Shown here piece by piece: positions 45,931 to 58,428 of a stretch of DNA of 64,000 nucleotides; within the stretch, counting starts at the first letter, position 1; the number at the start of each line of letters is the position of its first letter. The notes beneath the pieces are model-generated. The model was not told the origin of the DNA. It saw nothing but the letters and a program-made list of their open reading frames with translations, and made no database searches. Source of the stretch: Riptortus pedestris (Eukaryota; Arthropoda; Insecta; Hemiptera; Alydidae); NCBI GenBank assembly GCA_019009955.1, contig CM032228.1, positions 66,208,501 to 66,272,500 of the forward strand, written 5' to 3'. The position numbers and the translations under genes are program-made.

Positions 45931-46197
45931 ATATGGAACTATTCCTCAGGAATTGTTGTATGCAAAATTAATATTTATAGAGAAAATGGTCATTCATTGA
46001 ATATGAATAAATAATAGCAAAAGTCTCGGACCAAGCCATCAAAATGTTGAAAGGTTCAAGTTTCATATTTTGACATAAGTTCGCATATGGCCTACTGGCT
46101 TACCTAACATATTATTATTATTTATTATTTTATTTATTGTTTACAATGATTTTCCTTATAGTAAGGAGTGGGCCTTATATAATAGTTAGCCTTATAG

Positions 46198-46325
46198 TTT
46201 TTTAGCAGATTTCCCAAGAGGGTAATCAGCTATTGAGGTTGTACTCATGACGCGATTTTCGAAATTTTTCTTCAAATGTCCATCGATCCTACCCAGAAGA
46301 TGACGAAAATGAGGTCCGTTCGAAA

Positions 46326-46377
<52 letters not shown>

Positions 46378-46863
46378 TTGTCTGTTACCGCTCTAGCGGT
46401 CGCAATTATTATTTAATCGTTACCAAACTCGATATTTAGTCGTTTTATGTAAAAAGAAAGATCAAGTTCGTTAACGACTGAAATCGGACCAGTGGGAGGG
46501 GGGTTTAGAGGGGAGATTTTTTGAAAATTCGAAATATCTCCGTTACCATACGTCGGATCAAAAAAATGTATAGAACCAATCTTATTGCAAATTACGTTTA
46601 CTATAAATATTGTTCTATACATTTATTCTCCCTCTTCAATATTAACCGAGATATTTGCATTTGTATTGTGTGAGTGGTCGGCAGGAGTCGGCTATGTTCG
46701 GGACATTCCGCGGAGAGCTAGGGCGGCCGTTTTCGTCACTTATCGTCCCTCGTGAATAGGTTTAGAGATTCCTTACTATTGCTGCCTTTATTAGGCAGAT
46801 TTCTCTATTGTATAATTTCACGTGGGAAATCTGCTTAGTTTACGCAGCCCCTGCGTGACGGAC
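46198..46863 (+). mobile_element. T-site family copy L (full length, short subfamily)
   Basis: TTTTTAGCAGATTTCCCAAG at the left, GCTATTGAGGTTGTACTCAT, CATCGATCCTACC, a long (TA)n core (46328-46376), CGCTCTAGCGGTCGCAATT, a G-rich tract, AACCGAGATATTTGCAT, GGCAGGAGTCGGCTATGTTC, GGCAGATTTCTC...GGGAAATCTGC, ACGCAGCCCCTGCGT and GACGGAC. With copy M it is the best template for the family consensus. Confidence 0.92.
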
Positions 46864-46876
46864 TTTTCTATGTCTG

Positions 46877-46917
<41 letters not shown>

Positions 46918-48400
46918 CATATTTTTACAAACTAGAATTGAGTATAACTGACTAGAATTTACATTAACATTTCTAGAAAATCTAAACTAATAAGTGGCAT
47001 TATATTTTATTATCTTACCTAATATTAAAACATTATATTTTCAACATTATAGTTTCATCATAATAGTTTCATTAATCTTATCATTATCTTGGTTCCTGTA
47101 CTTACTAATACATAGGTATGACAGTACTAAATAAACAAAAAAAAAAACACAATTAAGAGAAAAAGAGAAATTTGACAATGTTAACTCAGATAAGATTCGA
47201 GAAGTTTGAAACTATTTCATAAATATTTAAAAATGTTAATATATACTTCTCTAGTTGCACTATTTAGAATATCATGAAGTTGTGAATTATCAGCTGGCTG
47301 TTTGATGGATGGTAAATACTGTTTTCTGAAAGAGGGAGTAAATAGGGCAATGAAGCATTATATGATAAATGTCCTCATTCATACTTAAATTACACAATGT
47401 GCAAATTTCTTTTGGGTTAATATTATAGTATACATGTTTCATTGAAAACTTTATACACTAGTTGCTTGGCGTTCTTAGCTGTGCAATGGTTTTTACAATT
47501 TGGAATGGCAAACCAACTAACATATTCAAATCCACTGAATTGAAATGAAAAACCAGTGTATGGTAAATGTGTACCAGAACGAATTATTGGTCATCATACT
47601 CAAAGTTGCTGATTATTATCATGTTATTTAACCAAGTAAGACATAGGTAATAATTAAAATTTAAAGCACAGTTGAACCTGTAACACTGTGCTTGATAAAT
47701 GAAATTCTTGTACTACAAGTTAAGTTTAAAAAAATCGTGGGCTGCATTTAGTTTAAAATAACATTATTTAAAAGTGATAAATCTCGGTTCAAATGGATCA
47801 GATCAAAAAATGTCATTAAACAAAATATTTAGGTATCTCTAATTAGTATATGGGTGATACTCAAATTTTCAAATAATAACGGTGAGTGTTTGCACTTTTG
47901 AAGGTATCAAAATTTCGGGAAATTCACTGAGAAGAGACTCTAAAATTACATTAACGGAACGACACGGAGCCTAATGAAGAACCATTCAGAGCCACCGGCT
48001 CGGAAATAACACGAAGGACGTTAAACCTATTCCACAATCCGATATTAACATGAAAAGGAGGCGAAAAAAGGGGAATTAATTCATTTTGCTGCGTTAAGCT
48101 TTGTCCGAAATGGAGGCTCCATTGATCCAGGGCGGTAATGACATTTTAATAAAGGTCCTCTGAAGATTACAAGGATCAAGACCGCTCCCTCTGTATCAGG
48201 GCTCGCCTCGTGTATTAGCACAGATATTAACTTACTCCAATGAGGCAAGCTGTACCTTCTCATCGGCTAAAGGCCATTTCCTTACTCTAACTGACACTAT
48301 CTCTCATTTCCTCAATAATTTATCAACTCATAAATAAATTAAATTTTAAGAAAGTAACGAACTACAATTATTGTTCTAATAATTTTCACTACCTCTATAC
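46864..48400. other. Intergenic DNA with a conserved-looking island
   Basis: A (TA)n lies at 46885-46912. Most of the rest is AT-rich. Positions 47930-48270 are more complex and GC-richer (GCCACCGGCTCGG; GGAGGCTCCATTGATCCAG; ATCAAGACCGCTCCCTCTG) and unrepeated in the window. It could be a conserved noncoding element, but no coding frame is convincing. Confidence 0.35.
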
Positions 48401-48684
48401 AGGGTGTATCGGTAGTAGTTGAAAATCCTTAAAACGATAAAACTACACCAAAAATGTAGTTACATGCCACCAAACGCAGGCCATTCCGTTCCTGACATAT
48501 GTCCTTCTAAAGGTTATTTCGAGAAAACCATGTTTGTTTTTAGGAAACCCCCAATTTTCATTACTTTTACAAATTTTGTTCAACTTTTCATTACATATTT
48601 GAAACCAGCATTAAATTTACTTTAAGGCTTATGCACTTTCAATGTTCACAAGTAACTTTTTCACACCGCAATTATAGATCAAAA

Positions 48685-48784
48685 AATAGAAATTTAAAAA
48701 AAGTCTAGTAAGCGACAATGTTTCGAGGATCACTAGTCTTCCAAAAAAGATCCTACAAACTGCCAAATCTTACAAAAGTTGTAA
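48685..48784 (+). repeat. ~100-bp direct repeat, left copy
   Basis: TAGAAATTTAAAAAAAGTCT through CGACAATGTTTCGAGGATC to CTTACAAAAGTTGTAA. It recurs at 49159-49256 with about six differences, on the other side of a LINE tail. Confidence 0.85.
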
Positions 48785-48797
48785 AATGTCTAGGAAA

Positions 48798-49150
48798 GAT
48801 AATTTATTTATTTATTTGTTTGTTTGGTGTCTCGAAATTTGTAGCGATTTACACCCTTTATCATGTAAACCAAATAGTAAAAATAACTCCAAATTATTGA
48901 ATATACTTGTAGTTAATAACAATTCATAGCAGCTGCTGGGCGATAACATTAGTGGAAAATAAAATAGGAAATAAAAACTATTAAAACAGAGAAAATTATT
49001 GAACACGGAAAGTTATGAAAAGGAATTTAAAACAGAACCTAACTGATAAAAAACCAAAAATGAAACAAAAACGTAATGTTAAATTCGAAAACAAAAATAT
49101 TTTATAAAAGTATAAGTAGTAATAATTTATATACAAATAGAAAAAAGTCT
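48798..49150 (-). mobile_element. LINE 3' UTR, 5'-truncated, minus strand
   Basis: Same 3' tail family as 44951-45335. The plus strand shows the tail first (TTTATTTATTTATTTGTTTG, TTTGGTGTCTCG), then TAGCGATTTACACCCTTT and GCAGCTGCTGGGCGATAAC. Confidence 0.75.
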
Positions 49151-49158
49151 ATTAAAAA

Positions 49159-49256
49159 AATAGAAATTTAAAAAAAGTCTAGTTAGCGACAATGTTTCGA
49201 GGATCTACTCTTCCAAAAAACATCCTACAAACTGCCAAATCTTACAAAAGTTGTAA
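49159..49256 (+). repeat. ~100-bp direct repeat, right copy
   Basis: Right partner of 48685-48784. It may be a very long target-site duplication of the LINE tail or an older tandem duplication. Confidence 0.85.
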
Positions 49257-49819
49257 GGAGTTTGAATTCCAATTATCTCTCAACTTCATAATGTCATTGG
49301 AATGGGAGTGGAAAAAAACAAATAATAAATAAAACTTACATCATGTTTATTTTTATGATCATATCAAAAATAAATTAAGATTATTTTTGATATAAATTAT
49401 AAAGAATAATTAATGTAATTGTTACAATGAAGCCGAATGATAAATATGAAAATAAAGTTTAGTAATTTTATAATGTAATTAGAATAGGGGATAATAGAAA
49501 CCTAAAAGAACGTGAGGAGTGGCAGACATGAGCAAAGTTCTTGTTTACTTATTATGGATTATGTTCGGATTACGGCTTACCTTATCTCTCTTACCCTCAG
49601 AATACTTACTTTCTGTTGCAAATATTAATAATTGTCAGAATCGTTCAAATCATCAGTCTATTAAGCTTGAGTGGAGCTAATTAGACTGTTTTTAAATTTC
49701 TATTTTTTGATCTATAATTGCGATGTGAAAAAGTTACTTGTGAACATCGAAAGTGCATAAACCTTAAAGTAAATTTAATGCTGATTTCAAGTATGTAATG
49801 AAAAGTTGAAAAAAATATA

Positions 49820-50150
49820 TTCATGTTATATAAAAGCTATTATGTTATTGTTATTTTATTATGTTACAACTGTTATTGTTATGTGTTATTACAATTATTG
49901 TTATACTTTGTTAAAGCTATTATCTTATTGTTATATATATTACGTTACAACATTTATTGCTGTGTGTTATCACAACCATTGCTACATTTTATTAAAGCTA
50001 TTCTTATATTGTACCTAACTATTTTATTGTTATTTTACTATGCTACTACTATTATTGATCTATTTTCATGTTATATTAAGACTACTATGGTGTTGTTATT
50101 TTATTATGTTACAACTATTATTGCTGTGTGTTATTACAATTATGGTTATA
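49820..50150 (+). repeat. 102-bp tandem array, left part
   Basis: Units begin TTCATGTTATATTAAAGCTA and include TATGTTACAACTATTATTG and GTGTGTTATTACAATTATTG. The array is interrupted by T-site copy M and resumes at 50852. Confidence 0.9.
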
Positions 50151-50842
50151 TTTTAGCAGATTTCCCTTAAGGAAATCAGCTATTGAGGGTATTCATGACG
50201 TGTTTTTCGAAAAATTTCTTCAAATGTCCATCGATCCTACCTAGGAGATGACGAAAATGAGGTCCGTTCATAATTATATAAATATTTGTCTGTTAACGCT
50301 CTAGCGGTCGCAATTTTGTTTGATCGTTACCAAACTCGGTATTTAATCGTTTTATGTAAAAAGAAAGATCAAGTTCGTTAATGGCTGAAATCGGACCAGT
50401 GGGCGGGAGGGGTTTAGAGGGGGGACTTTTGAGAATTCGAAATATCTCCGTTATTATGCATCGGATCGTAAAATTGTATAGAACCAATCTTATTGCAAAT
50501 TAAATTTACTATAAATAATGTTATATACATTTATTCTGTATCTTGAATATTAACCGAGATATTTGCATTTGTATTCTGCGTGTGGTCGCCAGTAGGCTAT
50601 GTTCGGACTTTCCGCCGAGAGCTCTGGTGGCCATTTCCATAACTATTCGTCCCTCGTGAATAGGTTTAGAGGTTAGGTTAACAGTTTTTTTTTGGGCTAT
50701 AAACTACTGGGTTATTACACCCTAAATAATGTTTTAGGTTTAGAGGTTTCTTACTACTACAGTTGTTATTAGGCAGATTTCTCAATTGTAAAACTTCACG
50801 TGGGAAATCTGCTTAGTTTTACGCAGCCCCTGCGTGACGGAC
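50151..50842 (+). mobile_element. T-site family copy M (full length, inserted in the 102-bp array)
   Basis: TTTTAGCAGATTTCCCTTAA at the left; CTCTAGCGGTCGCAATTTTG, ATCGGACCAGTGGGCGG, AACCGAGATATTTGCAT, TTTCCGCCGAGAGCTCTGG, then GGGAAATCTGC and ACGCAGCCCCTGCGTGACGG with AC at 50841-50842. A local duplication/insertion lies at 50665-50745 (two GGTTTAGAGG copies). The array flanks on both sides define the element boundaries. Confidence 0.93.
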
Positions 50843-51289
50843 TTTTTTTTTATCAAAGCCACCTTCATGTTGTATTAAAGCTATTGTGTTGTTGTAATTC
50901 TACTATGTTACAACTATTATTGCTATGTGTTACCGTTATTATTGTTATATTATGTTAAATATATTTTCATGTTATATTAAGGCTACTATGGTGTTGTTAT
51001 TTTATTATGTAACAATTATTATTGCTGTGTGTTATAACAATTATTATTATATATTTTTATCAAAGCCACCTTCATGTTGTATTAAAGCTATTGTGTTGTT
51101 GTAATTCTACTATGTTACAACTATTATTGATATGTGTTACCATTATTATTGTTATATTTTATTAAAACCTCCTTCATGTTGTATTAAAGCTATTGTGTTG
51201 TTGTAATTCTACTATGTTACAACTATCATTGCTGTGTGTTACTACAATTATTGTTATATTTTATTAAAGCCTCCTTCATGTTGGGGTGC
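50843..51289 (+). repeat. 102-bp tandem array, right part
   Basis: TTCATGTT landmarks at about 50866, 50970, 51070, 51172 and 51275 give a period near 102 bp. The array ends directly at the Penelope-like relic. Confidence 0.9.
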
Positions 51290-51950
51290 CCGAGTGTTAT
51301 GTATGTGAATATATTTATGAGTATTGTGTTGAAGTGTGTTTATGGTATTATGTTACAGTATATGACGCTGAGTTTGTCAATGTCTGCCTTTTTGTTACAT
51401 GTGTTTTTATGTTGAACTATATATAGCATCTCCTTGAATATTCTTTTTGTTTTGTTGGGCTCTATGTCCAATATTTGTGTTTCATTATATATGAAGTGGT
51501 CATTGTTAATGCTGTGTTGGACCAGTCCACTGTTTTGTTTGATTGTTTTTATGTCAGATTTGTGACCTGTTATCCTTTTGATGATGTACTGGCTGGTTTC
51601 ATCCATGTATATTGTGTCACAGTTTTTGCAGGGTATTTTGTAGATAACATTGCTCTGTTTATTTGGGGGTATTTTTGATTTGAGTACGGATTATATTACT
51701 TTATGTACAGTTTTTTTTTTATTTTTCAAGCTAATTTTTATGTTATTATTACATTTGATAATTTTTCGGATAGGCCTCTGGCATAAGTGATTGTATGGAA
51801 TTTGTGTTGGTTGGTGTATGGAAATTGGTTGTTGTTATTAGTATTTTGTGTGATGCTGTGTGTTTGGTTTTCTGGTTTGTTTGTATTGTTTATGATGCGA
51901 TTGATGAGCTTGTTTGGGTAAATGTTATTTCTGAGTATGTTATATATATA
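51290..51950 (-). pseudogene. Penelope-like element C-terminus with GIY-YIG endonuclease
   Basis: Minus strand from about 51870 leftward: KFHTITYARGLSEKLSNV (post-RT linker, then frameshift), NIKISLKNK, stop, SVLKSKIPPNKQ. Next is the nuclease: SNVIYKIPCKNCDTIYMDET, YIIKRITGHKSD (Arg helix retained), GLVQHSINNDHFIYNETQIL and EPNKTKRIFKEML. YIG has become YMD, so the active site is altered. The family normally carries an RT upstream; none is recognisable in the adjoining 51950-52170. The 102-bp array lies directly 3' of it, and similar array sequence lies 3' of the copy at 39.8 kb. Confidence 0.85.
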
Positions 51951-52971
51951 TATGTATACATTTAGGTGTATGTGTATACATTATGATTAAAGGATATATT
52001 CTACAAGTATTTCTGATCAATATATTTATCTATATAATTGCAGAACATTAAATCCATTAGTTATTCCGATAAATCGCCCTAATCCATTTAATAAGATTTC
52101 TACAGCACTCAGAGAGATGTGTAAGGAATTCACAATAATTACAAAAAAATAATCACAGATGTTTGAGCGAAAATAATGACTGCCGTACCACTTTTATTTA
52201 TAAATTTTAAAATCAAGATTCAATCTATTTTTTGGCTTGATATTAATAATATGACCTCAATCTACTTGGTATATTGTAAAATTGTTTTATACATCTGCGG
52301 GCGTGAATTTTTTCGAAAGACCAATAATTGCAAGTCCGTTCATTTGTTCTTGATCGAAAATATATTTCTGATTTTTTGATGGCTAGACATTACAGATCAG
52401 ACCAGTGCCATAAAACTGAGCAGATAATAGCTTGGAACTAGACATAAAATGCATTTTTGCAATAAAGAAAATGTATGTGGTGAGGGAAGTTTTATACCTC
52501 TAGGAATAAGGTTAAGGAGTTGCCCATTGAGGTATGTGCAATGACGACGGAAAGAAGTTAGTAGTTTGACTGAGAGCAGATAGAGAATATATTTATATTG
52601 TTTATATCGATTAGAGAGGTCGATGTGGGATCCCTTTGGGCCCCCGCTGGTATACTTAGCACATCCCTTAAGTGCTCTTCGGGTCCAACCTTAGGGCTTA
52701 GTCACAGCCTTACACACAACCCACTCTTCTTACAGTATATACCATAACCTATACCACCTACTAAACTAAACACTCTTCACCCCTTACAGAAGAAGATTTA
52801 GCTATAGGCAAATGGGAGAAAAGGGGTGTTGAAAACTTTTTTTACTTCCTTATATGAAGTTACAGTCTCCCCCTGAACCCATAATTCATACGCCATGATT
52901 AGGAGTGGGGGCTTACTGAAGGCTGAAATCTAAAACATCCAAATATCTCCGTTAATATTCATGATCGAAAT
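51951..52971. other. Intergenic DNA, nothing secure
   Basis: AT-rich to 52620. 52620-52850 is more complex (GGATCCCTTTGGGCCCCCGC) without recognisable content. 52880-52970 resembles the T-site interior (AGGAGTGGGGGCTTACTGAA; AATATCTCCGTTAATATTC). Confidence 0.35.
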
Positions 52972-53352
52972 GTCCGTCACGCAGGGGCTGCGTAAAAAAG
53001 CAGATTCCCCTCCTGAAGTTTTACAATAGATAAATCTACACACTGGTAACACTTACTACCGCCGTGAAAAAAATATAAATGATAACGAGAAATACTTCAG
53101 TCAGTATACACTTAACAAACTCCGACTTATAATAAAGGAGATATTTAAAATTTTTGAAATTACCCCATCTAAACCCTCCCGTCACCCCCTAGTCAGATTT
53201 CAGCAATTAGCGAACTCAATATTTATTTTTCTTTGTAAACTGAATATAATGAAATAATTTTATTGAAAACTATTTAGTACTCTTTTTATAGATTAAACGA
53301 TCAAATATTAAGTTTAGTAACCATAAAAAAAAGGTGAATGGTAGAGCGTTAA

Positions 53353-53401
<49 letters not shown>

Positions 53402-53402
53402 C
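52972..53402 (-). mobile_element. T-site family copy N (3' half, ends in a (CA)n core)
   Basis: Plus strand: GTCCGTCACGCAGGGGCTGC, GCAGATTCCCC, ACTGGTAACAC, GAGATATTTAAAA, GTAGAGCGTTAACAAACAC. It then runs into (CA)n (53356-53402), which occupies the position normally held by (TA)n. Confidence 0.8.
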
Positions 53403-53473
53403 CACATACCTAAATAGTTTCGACTGTAAGAAATGAACTTACGTGAATGTAAAACAACGAATTACGCAACAAA

Positions 53474-53908
53474 GTCCGTCACGCAGGAGCTACGTAACCT
53501 AAGCAGATTTCCCTCGTGATGATTAACAATAGATAAATCGACTTACTGGTACACACAATAGCACCGCCAACATCAAGTGAATAAATACAAACGGTAATAA
53601 GAAACCTCCAGACGGGAAGCACATGAAACGTAAACAAACAGGTGTGCCAACTACTCATAGGGAAGAAAAAGAATTACGGAAATATATCAGAGCATAACAT
53701 ATTAATTATATTGAAGACTATTTACTTATTACTGTAATTTATAATGGATCAGAATAATTTTTATCTCAATCAATCAAATTTTAGTAGTCCAAGAACTTAA
53801 GAAGGGGGGGGGGCACGATAATATATTTGTATTTATCGCGTATATTAAAGGTGTCTTGAAAACAATTTATGGTATTTAAGCTTCGAATGATGTGGTTTAT
53901 TACATACG

Positions 53909-53955
<47 letters not shown>

Positions 53956-54046
53956 TATTTAAATTATCAATTATACTATAATTTCGAAAATCGCGCCATG
54001 AGTGAGACCTCAATAGCTGATTTTCCTTAAAGTAAATCTGCTAAAA
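53474..54046 (-). mobile_element. T-site family copy O (long subfamily, internal deletion)
   Basis: Plus strand: GTCCGTCACGCAGGAGCTAC, AAGCAGATTTCCC, a G-run at 53803, a TA core (53912-53952) and GAAAATCGCGCCATGAGTGA. It ends with CAATAGCTGATTTTCC...AAATCTGCTAAAA, the complete 5' end. About 120 bp downstream of copy N and in the same orientation. Confidence 0.85.
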
Positions 54047-54169
54047 GCTCAATATTTACATAATAATTGCTGAAAACAGTTGACATAATGCTTTGATAGC
54101 TTGGTAAGTAACATATTTTTAATTGAATCAGTGGATAAATTTGAAATTAATCAAAAAAGTCATGTTTGG

Positions 54170-54173
54170 TGAT

Positions 54174-54237
<64 letters not shown>

Positions 54238-54238
54238 T
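54170..54238. repeat. (TA)n-(CA)n compound microsatellite
   Basis: TA run then CA run. Confidence 0.9.
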
Positions 54239-54289
54239 ATGACATTAGAATAGGCCATAATGTGAGTTATATCAACATTGGTAATCATT

Positions 54290-54620
54290 CTATAAGTCGA
54301 ATGGCAGATGCTGCCCCATAGCCTTCCCCCTCGACCTGTCAGCCGTCTCCACCCTCTTGCTTCCCCTAAGAATACTCCCCCAAGGGTGGGGACCTGCGGT
54401 AAGTCTTTTAGGGATTAAAAGCCCGCATCAGCTGTGAGAAATTGGAAACCACCAACGCGTGCCATGAGTATTACAGTATCAAATCAGTTTCATGGCTGAT
54501 TTCAAGGCATTGGCCGCGCTCTCATTATTGAGTCAAATAACCAGAAAAGAAAGACGCAGATATCTCTATATAAAGAGGAGGCGATAAAGGATCCTAAGTA
54601 TGGTATATTTCTTAAAAGTA
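54290..54620. other. GC-richer unique island
   Basis: CCTTCCCCCTCGACCTGTC, CTCCCCCAAGGGTGGGGACC (a small inverted repeat) and GGCATTGGCCGCGCTCTC, followed at 54576 by TCTATATAAAGAGGAGG, which looks like a TATA box but has no gene attached. Not repeated in the window. Confidence 0.3.
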
Positions 54621-54833
54621 AAAAGTAAATACTTGTATGATATCTACTCTAATAAAGACCGGCCAGCGATATAGCCTGAAGTACTAATTTCAATTGTGTC
54701 TAGCACCAGATAATCAAACGTGTTAAGGGAACATGAATCAGTTCAGTTAATACACAAAGTCTTCCAATGCACTAATATCCCTGGTAGATACCTGGTTTAA
54801 AAACACATTATCTTCCTTGTAGCTGATTTATTA

Positions 54834-55095
54834 TCACATATTTACCTTAAAGGAAAACGACTATTGCGGACGTACACATGACACGTATTTCGAAATATTT
54901 TCATGAATTTCCATCGATCCCAGCTAGCAGGTGGCGAAATTGGGGCCCGTTCAAAATTATATAAATATATGCTTGTCTGTTACCGTTCTAGAGGTCGCAG
55001 TTTTAATCGTTACCAAGCTGCATATATAAATGCTTCATGCAAGACTAAATGTCAAGTTCGTTAATAGCTCTACTCAGATCAATGGGAGGTAGGTC
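54834..55095 (+). mobile_element. T-site family copy P (5' half)
   Basis: TATTTACCTTAAAGGAAAACG, GACGTACACATGACACG, CCATCGATCCC, GGGGCCCGTTCAAAATTATA, CGTTCTAGAGGTCGCAG and AATGGGAGG, ending in the long (GA)n. The 3' half is absent. Confidence 0.75.
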
Positions 55096-55099
55096 GGTG

Positions 55100-56639
<1,540 letters not shown>

Positions 56640-56739
56640 TATATATATATTTATATATATTTATATATATATATATATATTTAATATATATTAATTATTT
56701 AAGAATTTTCTTTTGAGCAATGAGGCCCCAAAATAATAG

Positions 56740-57060
56740 TATCATATATCATCATCATTTATTTCATCCCTGGCTCGTTTCGAGTGTCACAATTCCTTCT
56801 CAAGGGGTTATTTAGCCATCACTAAAAATAAAAAATAAAAACAATCCTTATACCCTTGTCCTTTTATCCTTAATATATGAATTATAGTTTATAATACATT
56901 CGTCTTTGAAACAATAATTGACTAAAAACTTTCTAGCACTTCGCTTAGATCAATTGAGCGTGGGAATCATATTAAACTTTTTATTAAATAGAATTTCCTC
57001 CTGTTCAACTGTACTAACGGGTTGTAATCGGGATATTGGATATTGATGTTGTTTAACAGT
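56740..57060 (-). repeat. Dispersed repeat with hammerhead-like phrase, minus copy
   Basis: Minus strand: GAGGAAATTCTATTTAATAA, CGCTCAATTGAT, TTTCAAAGACGAATG, TAGTGATGGCTAAATAACCC, CTTGAGAAGGAATTGTGACA, CTCGAAACGAGCC. The same blocks in the same order occur on the plus strand at 60740-61060. The GAGAAGG...CGAAACG phrase is typical of Penelope-like element ends with hammerhead motifs. Confidence 0.65.
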
Positions 57061-57313
57061 CGTTCCTAAACAAAAATGGTTAGTCTTCCACTGGGCTAAA
57101 GTGTTTTTTTTCGTTCATTCAATACTAAATAGGTTTAAAATTACTGAAATTTTAACATCTTTGAGAGAAAAGGGTATTTTAGCTTATTTCCGGTCGAGAC
57201 GCGACAGGCGCATTTTGCACAGGGCTTTAAAAACAGTATAGGCAATCACGCGCAACAGTTAGCCAACCCGTAAGGGAATTCCTTTTCTTAAGGCGAAATA
57301 GCTTAAAAATGTA

Positions 57314-58063
57314 GTAGAGCGTCGATTATCCGAACTAATATTGTCAGAGGTGGTTCGGATAATCAAAAGTAAGGATAATCAAAATTTTTATTTATTTTGT
57401 GTTTATTTATTTTCTTATAAATAATAAGGAAAAGGGAGATCTAAAATAACTTCCTATAAAAACAAGTTTGTTTATTTATTTAAACATAGTATGTATGAGC
57501 ATAGTGAAGAAACGAGTGTTAAGAAATACATACATACCATGTATAATGTTTTCTAATTGGTTGAGCTACATGTACAATACAAATACAGCGTTACATCCTC
57601 ACAAGAGAACGTGTTTGAAACTCTGAAAGTATAGCGATCCACAACCAGTTATATGAACGGGAAAGGGTTTCACAGAATCTAATGCAATGAACAAAATTAG
57701 TTGTATACAGTTCTAATAGTAAACCAATGCTATTCAAGTATAATTTCATTGAACACACATTGAACCATTTCAACCGCCTATCAAATCAAATATGTAAACG
57801 AATCAGTTTCTGAGACCAAATAATTAAGATTGTAACGATCAGTTTCTGAGAGAATTAATTATGATGGCTTCCATTATAGACGTTCTGAGAAAAATAATTT
57901 TATTTTAGTTTAATTTTATTCAAAGTAACAATAATTATAACATACCAATAAGTAAATTAAATGATCAGTTTAATTAAAATTACACATTAAAAAAAAAAAC
58001 AAAAACTGGTTCCGATAATCGAACGTTCCGATAATTGACGTTCGGATAATCGACGCTCCACTG
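57314..58063. mobile_element. pogo-like TIR element (MITE), about 750 bp
   Basis: The termini share GAGCGTCGATTATCCGAAC (19 bp) in inverse orientation (57317-57335 and near 58058) with flanking TA dinucleotides at 57312-57313 and 58064-58065. The outer phrase (CAG)TGGAGCGTCGATTATCC matches the pogo/Tigger TIR style of Tc1/mariner elements. The right end carries extra TTCGGATAAT-like motifs that could be repeated transposase sites. No transposase frame: the 60-codon frame inside is not DDE-like. Confidence 0.85.
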
Positions 58064-58362
58064 TACTTCGTAGCTCTCTTACTATGTCTGGCTTGATAAT
58101 ATGGTCGACAAACATAAAACAATAACAAATGCAACAGTAAAATTACCACTAAAAAAATAGGTATTATTTTTTCAAGTTTTCCTTTTTGAAAGGTTGGGTA
58201 CATTTCGAAGATGTTGGTTTGCATATAGTGGCGATATGAGTCTAGATTTCAAACATGTTTTATTATAGTATAATACTTTTTTTATACGTTTCATGAAGTT
58301 TTCCACTTTATTTTTTTCTATTTTACAGTTTATACAAATTTATTTTAAAAATAGGCCTAATG

Positions 58363-58363
<1 letters not shown>

Positions 58364-58417
<54 letters not shown>

Positions 58418-58428
58418 ATATATATATA
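58364..58428. repeat. (TA)n microsatellite abutting Helitron-like copy 3
   Basis: TA run ending ...ATATATA before CTAGCTCAGATA. Confidence 0.9.

Larger units (their letters stand above)
48578..49812. repeat. Long inverted repeat (about 125-130-bp arms)
   Basis: The left arm (48578-48705) and right arm (49688-49812) are near-perfect inverse copies: left TTCAACTTTTCATTACAT...AAATTTAAAA, right TTTTAAATTTC...AAAAGTTGAA. The interior is about 1 kb and contains the duplicated block and LINE tail described below. It resembles a TIR element without a visible transposase. Confidence 0.8.
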
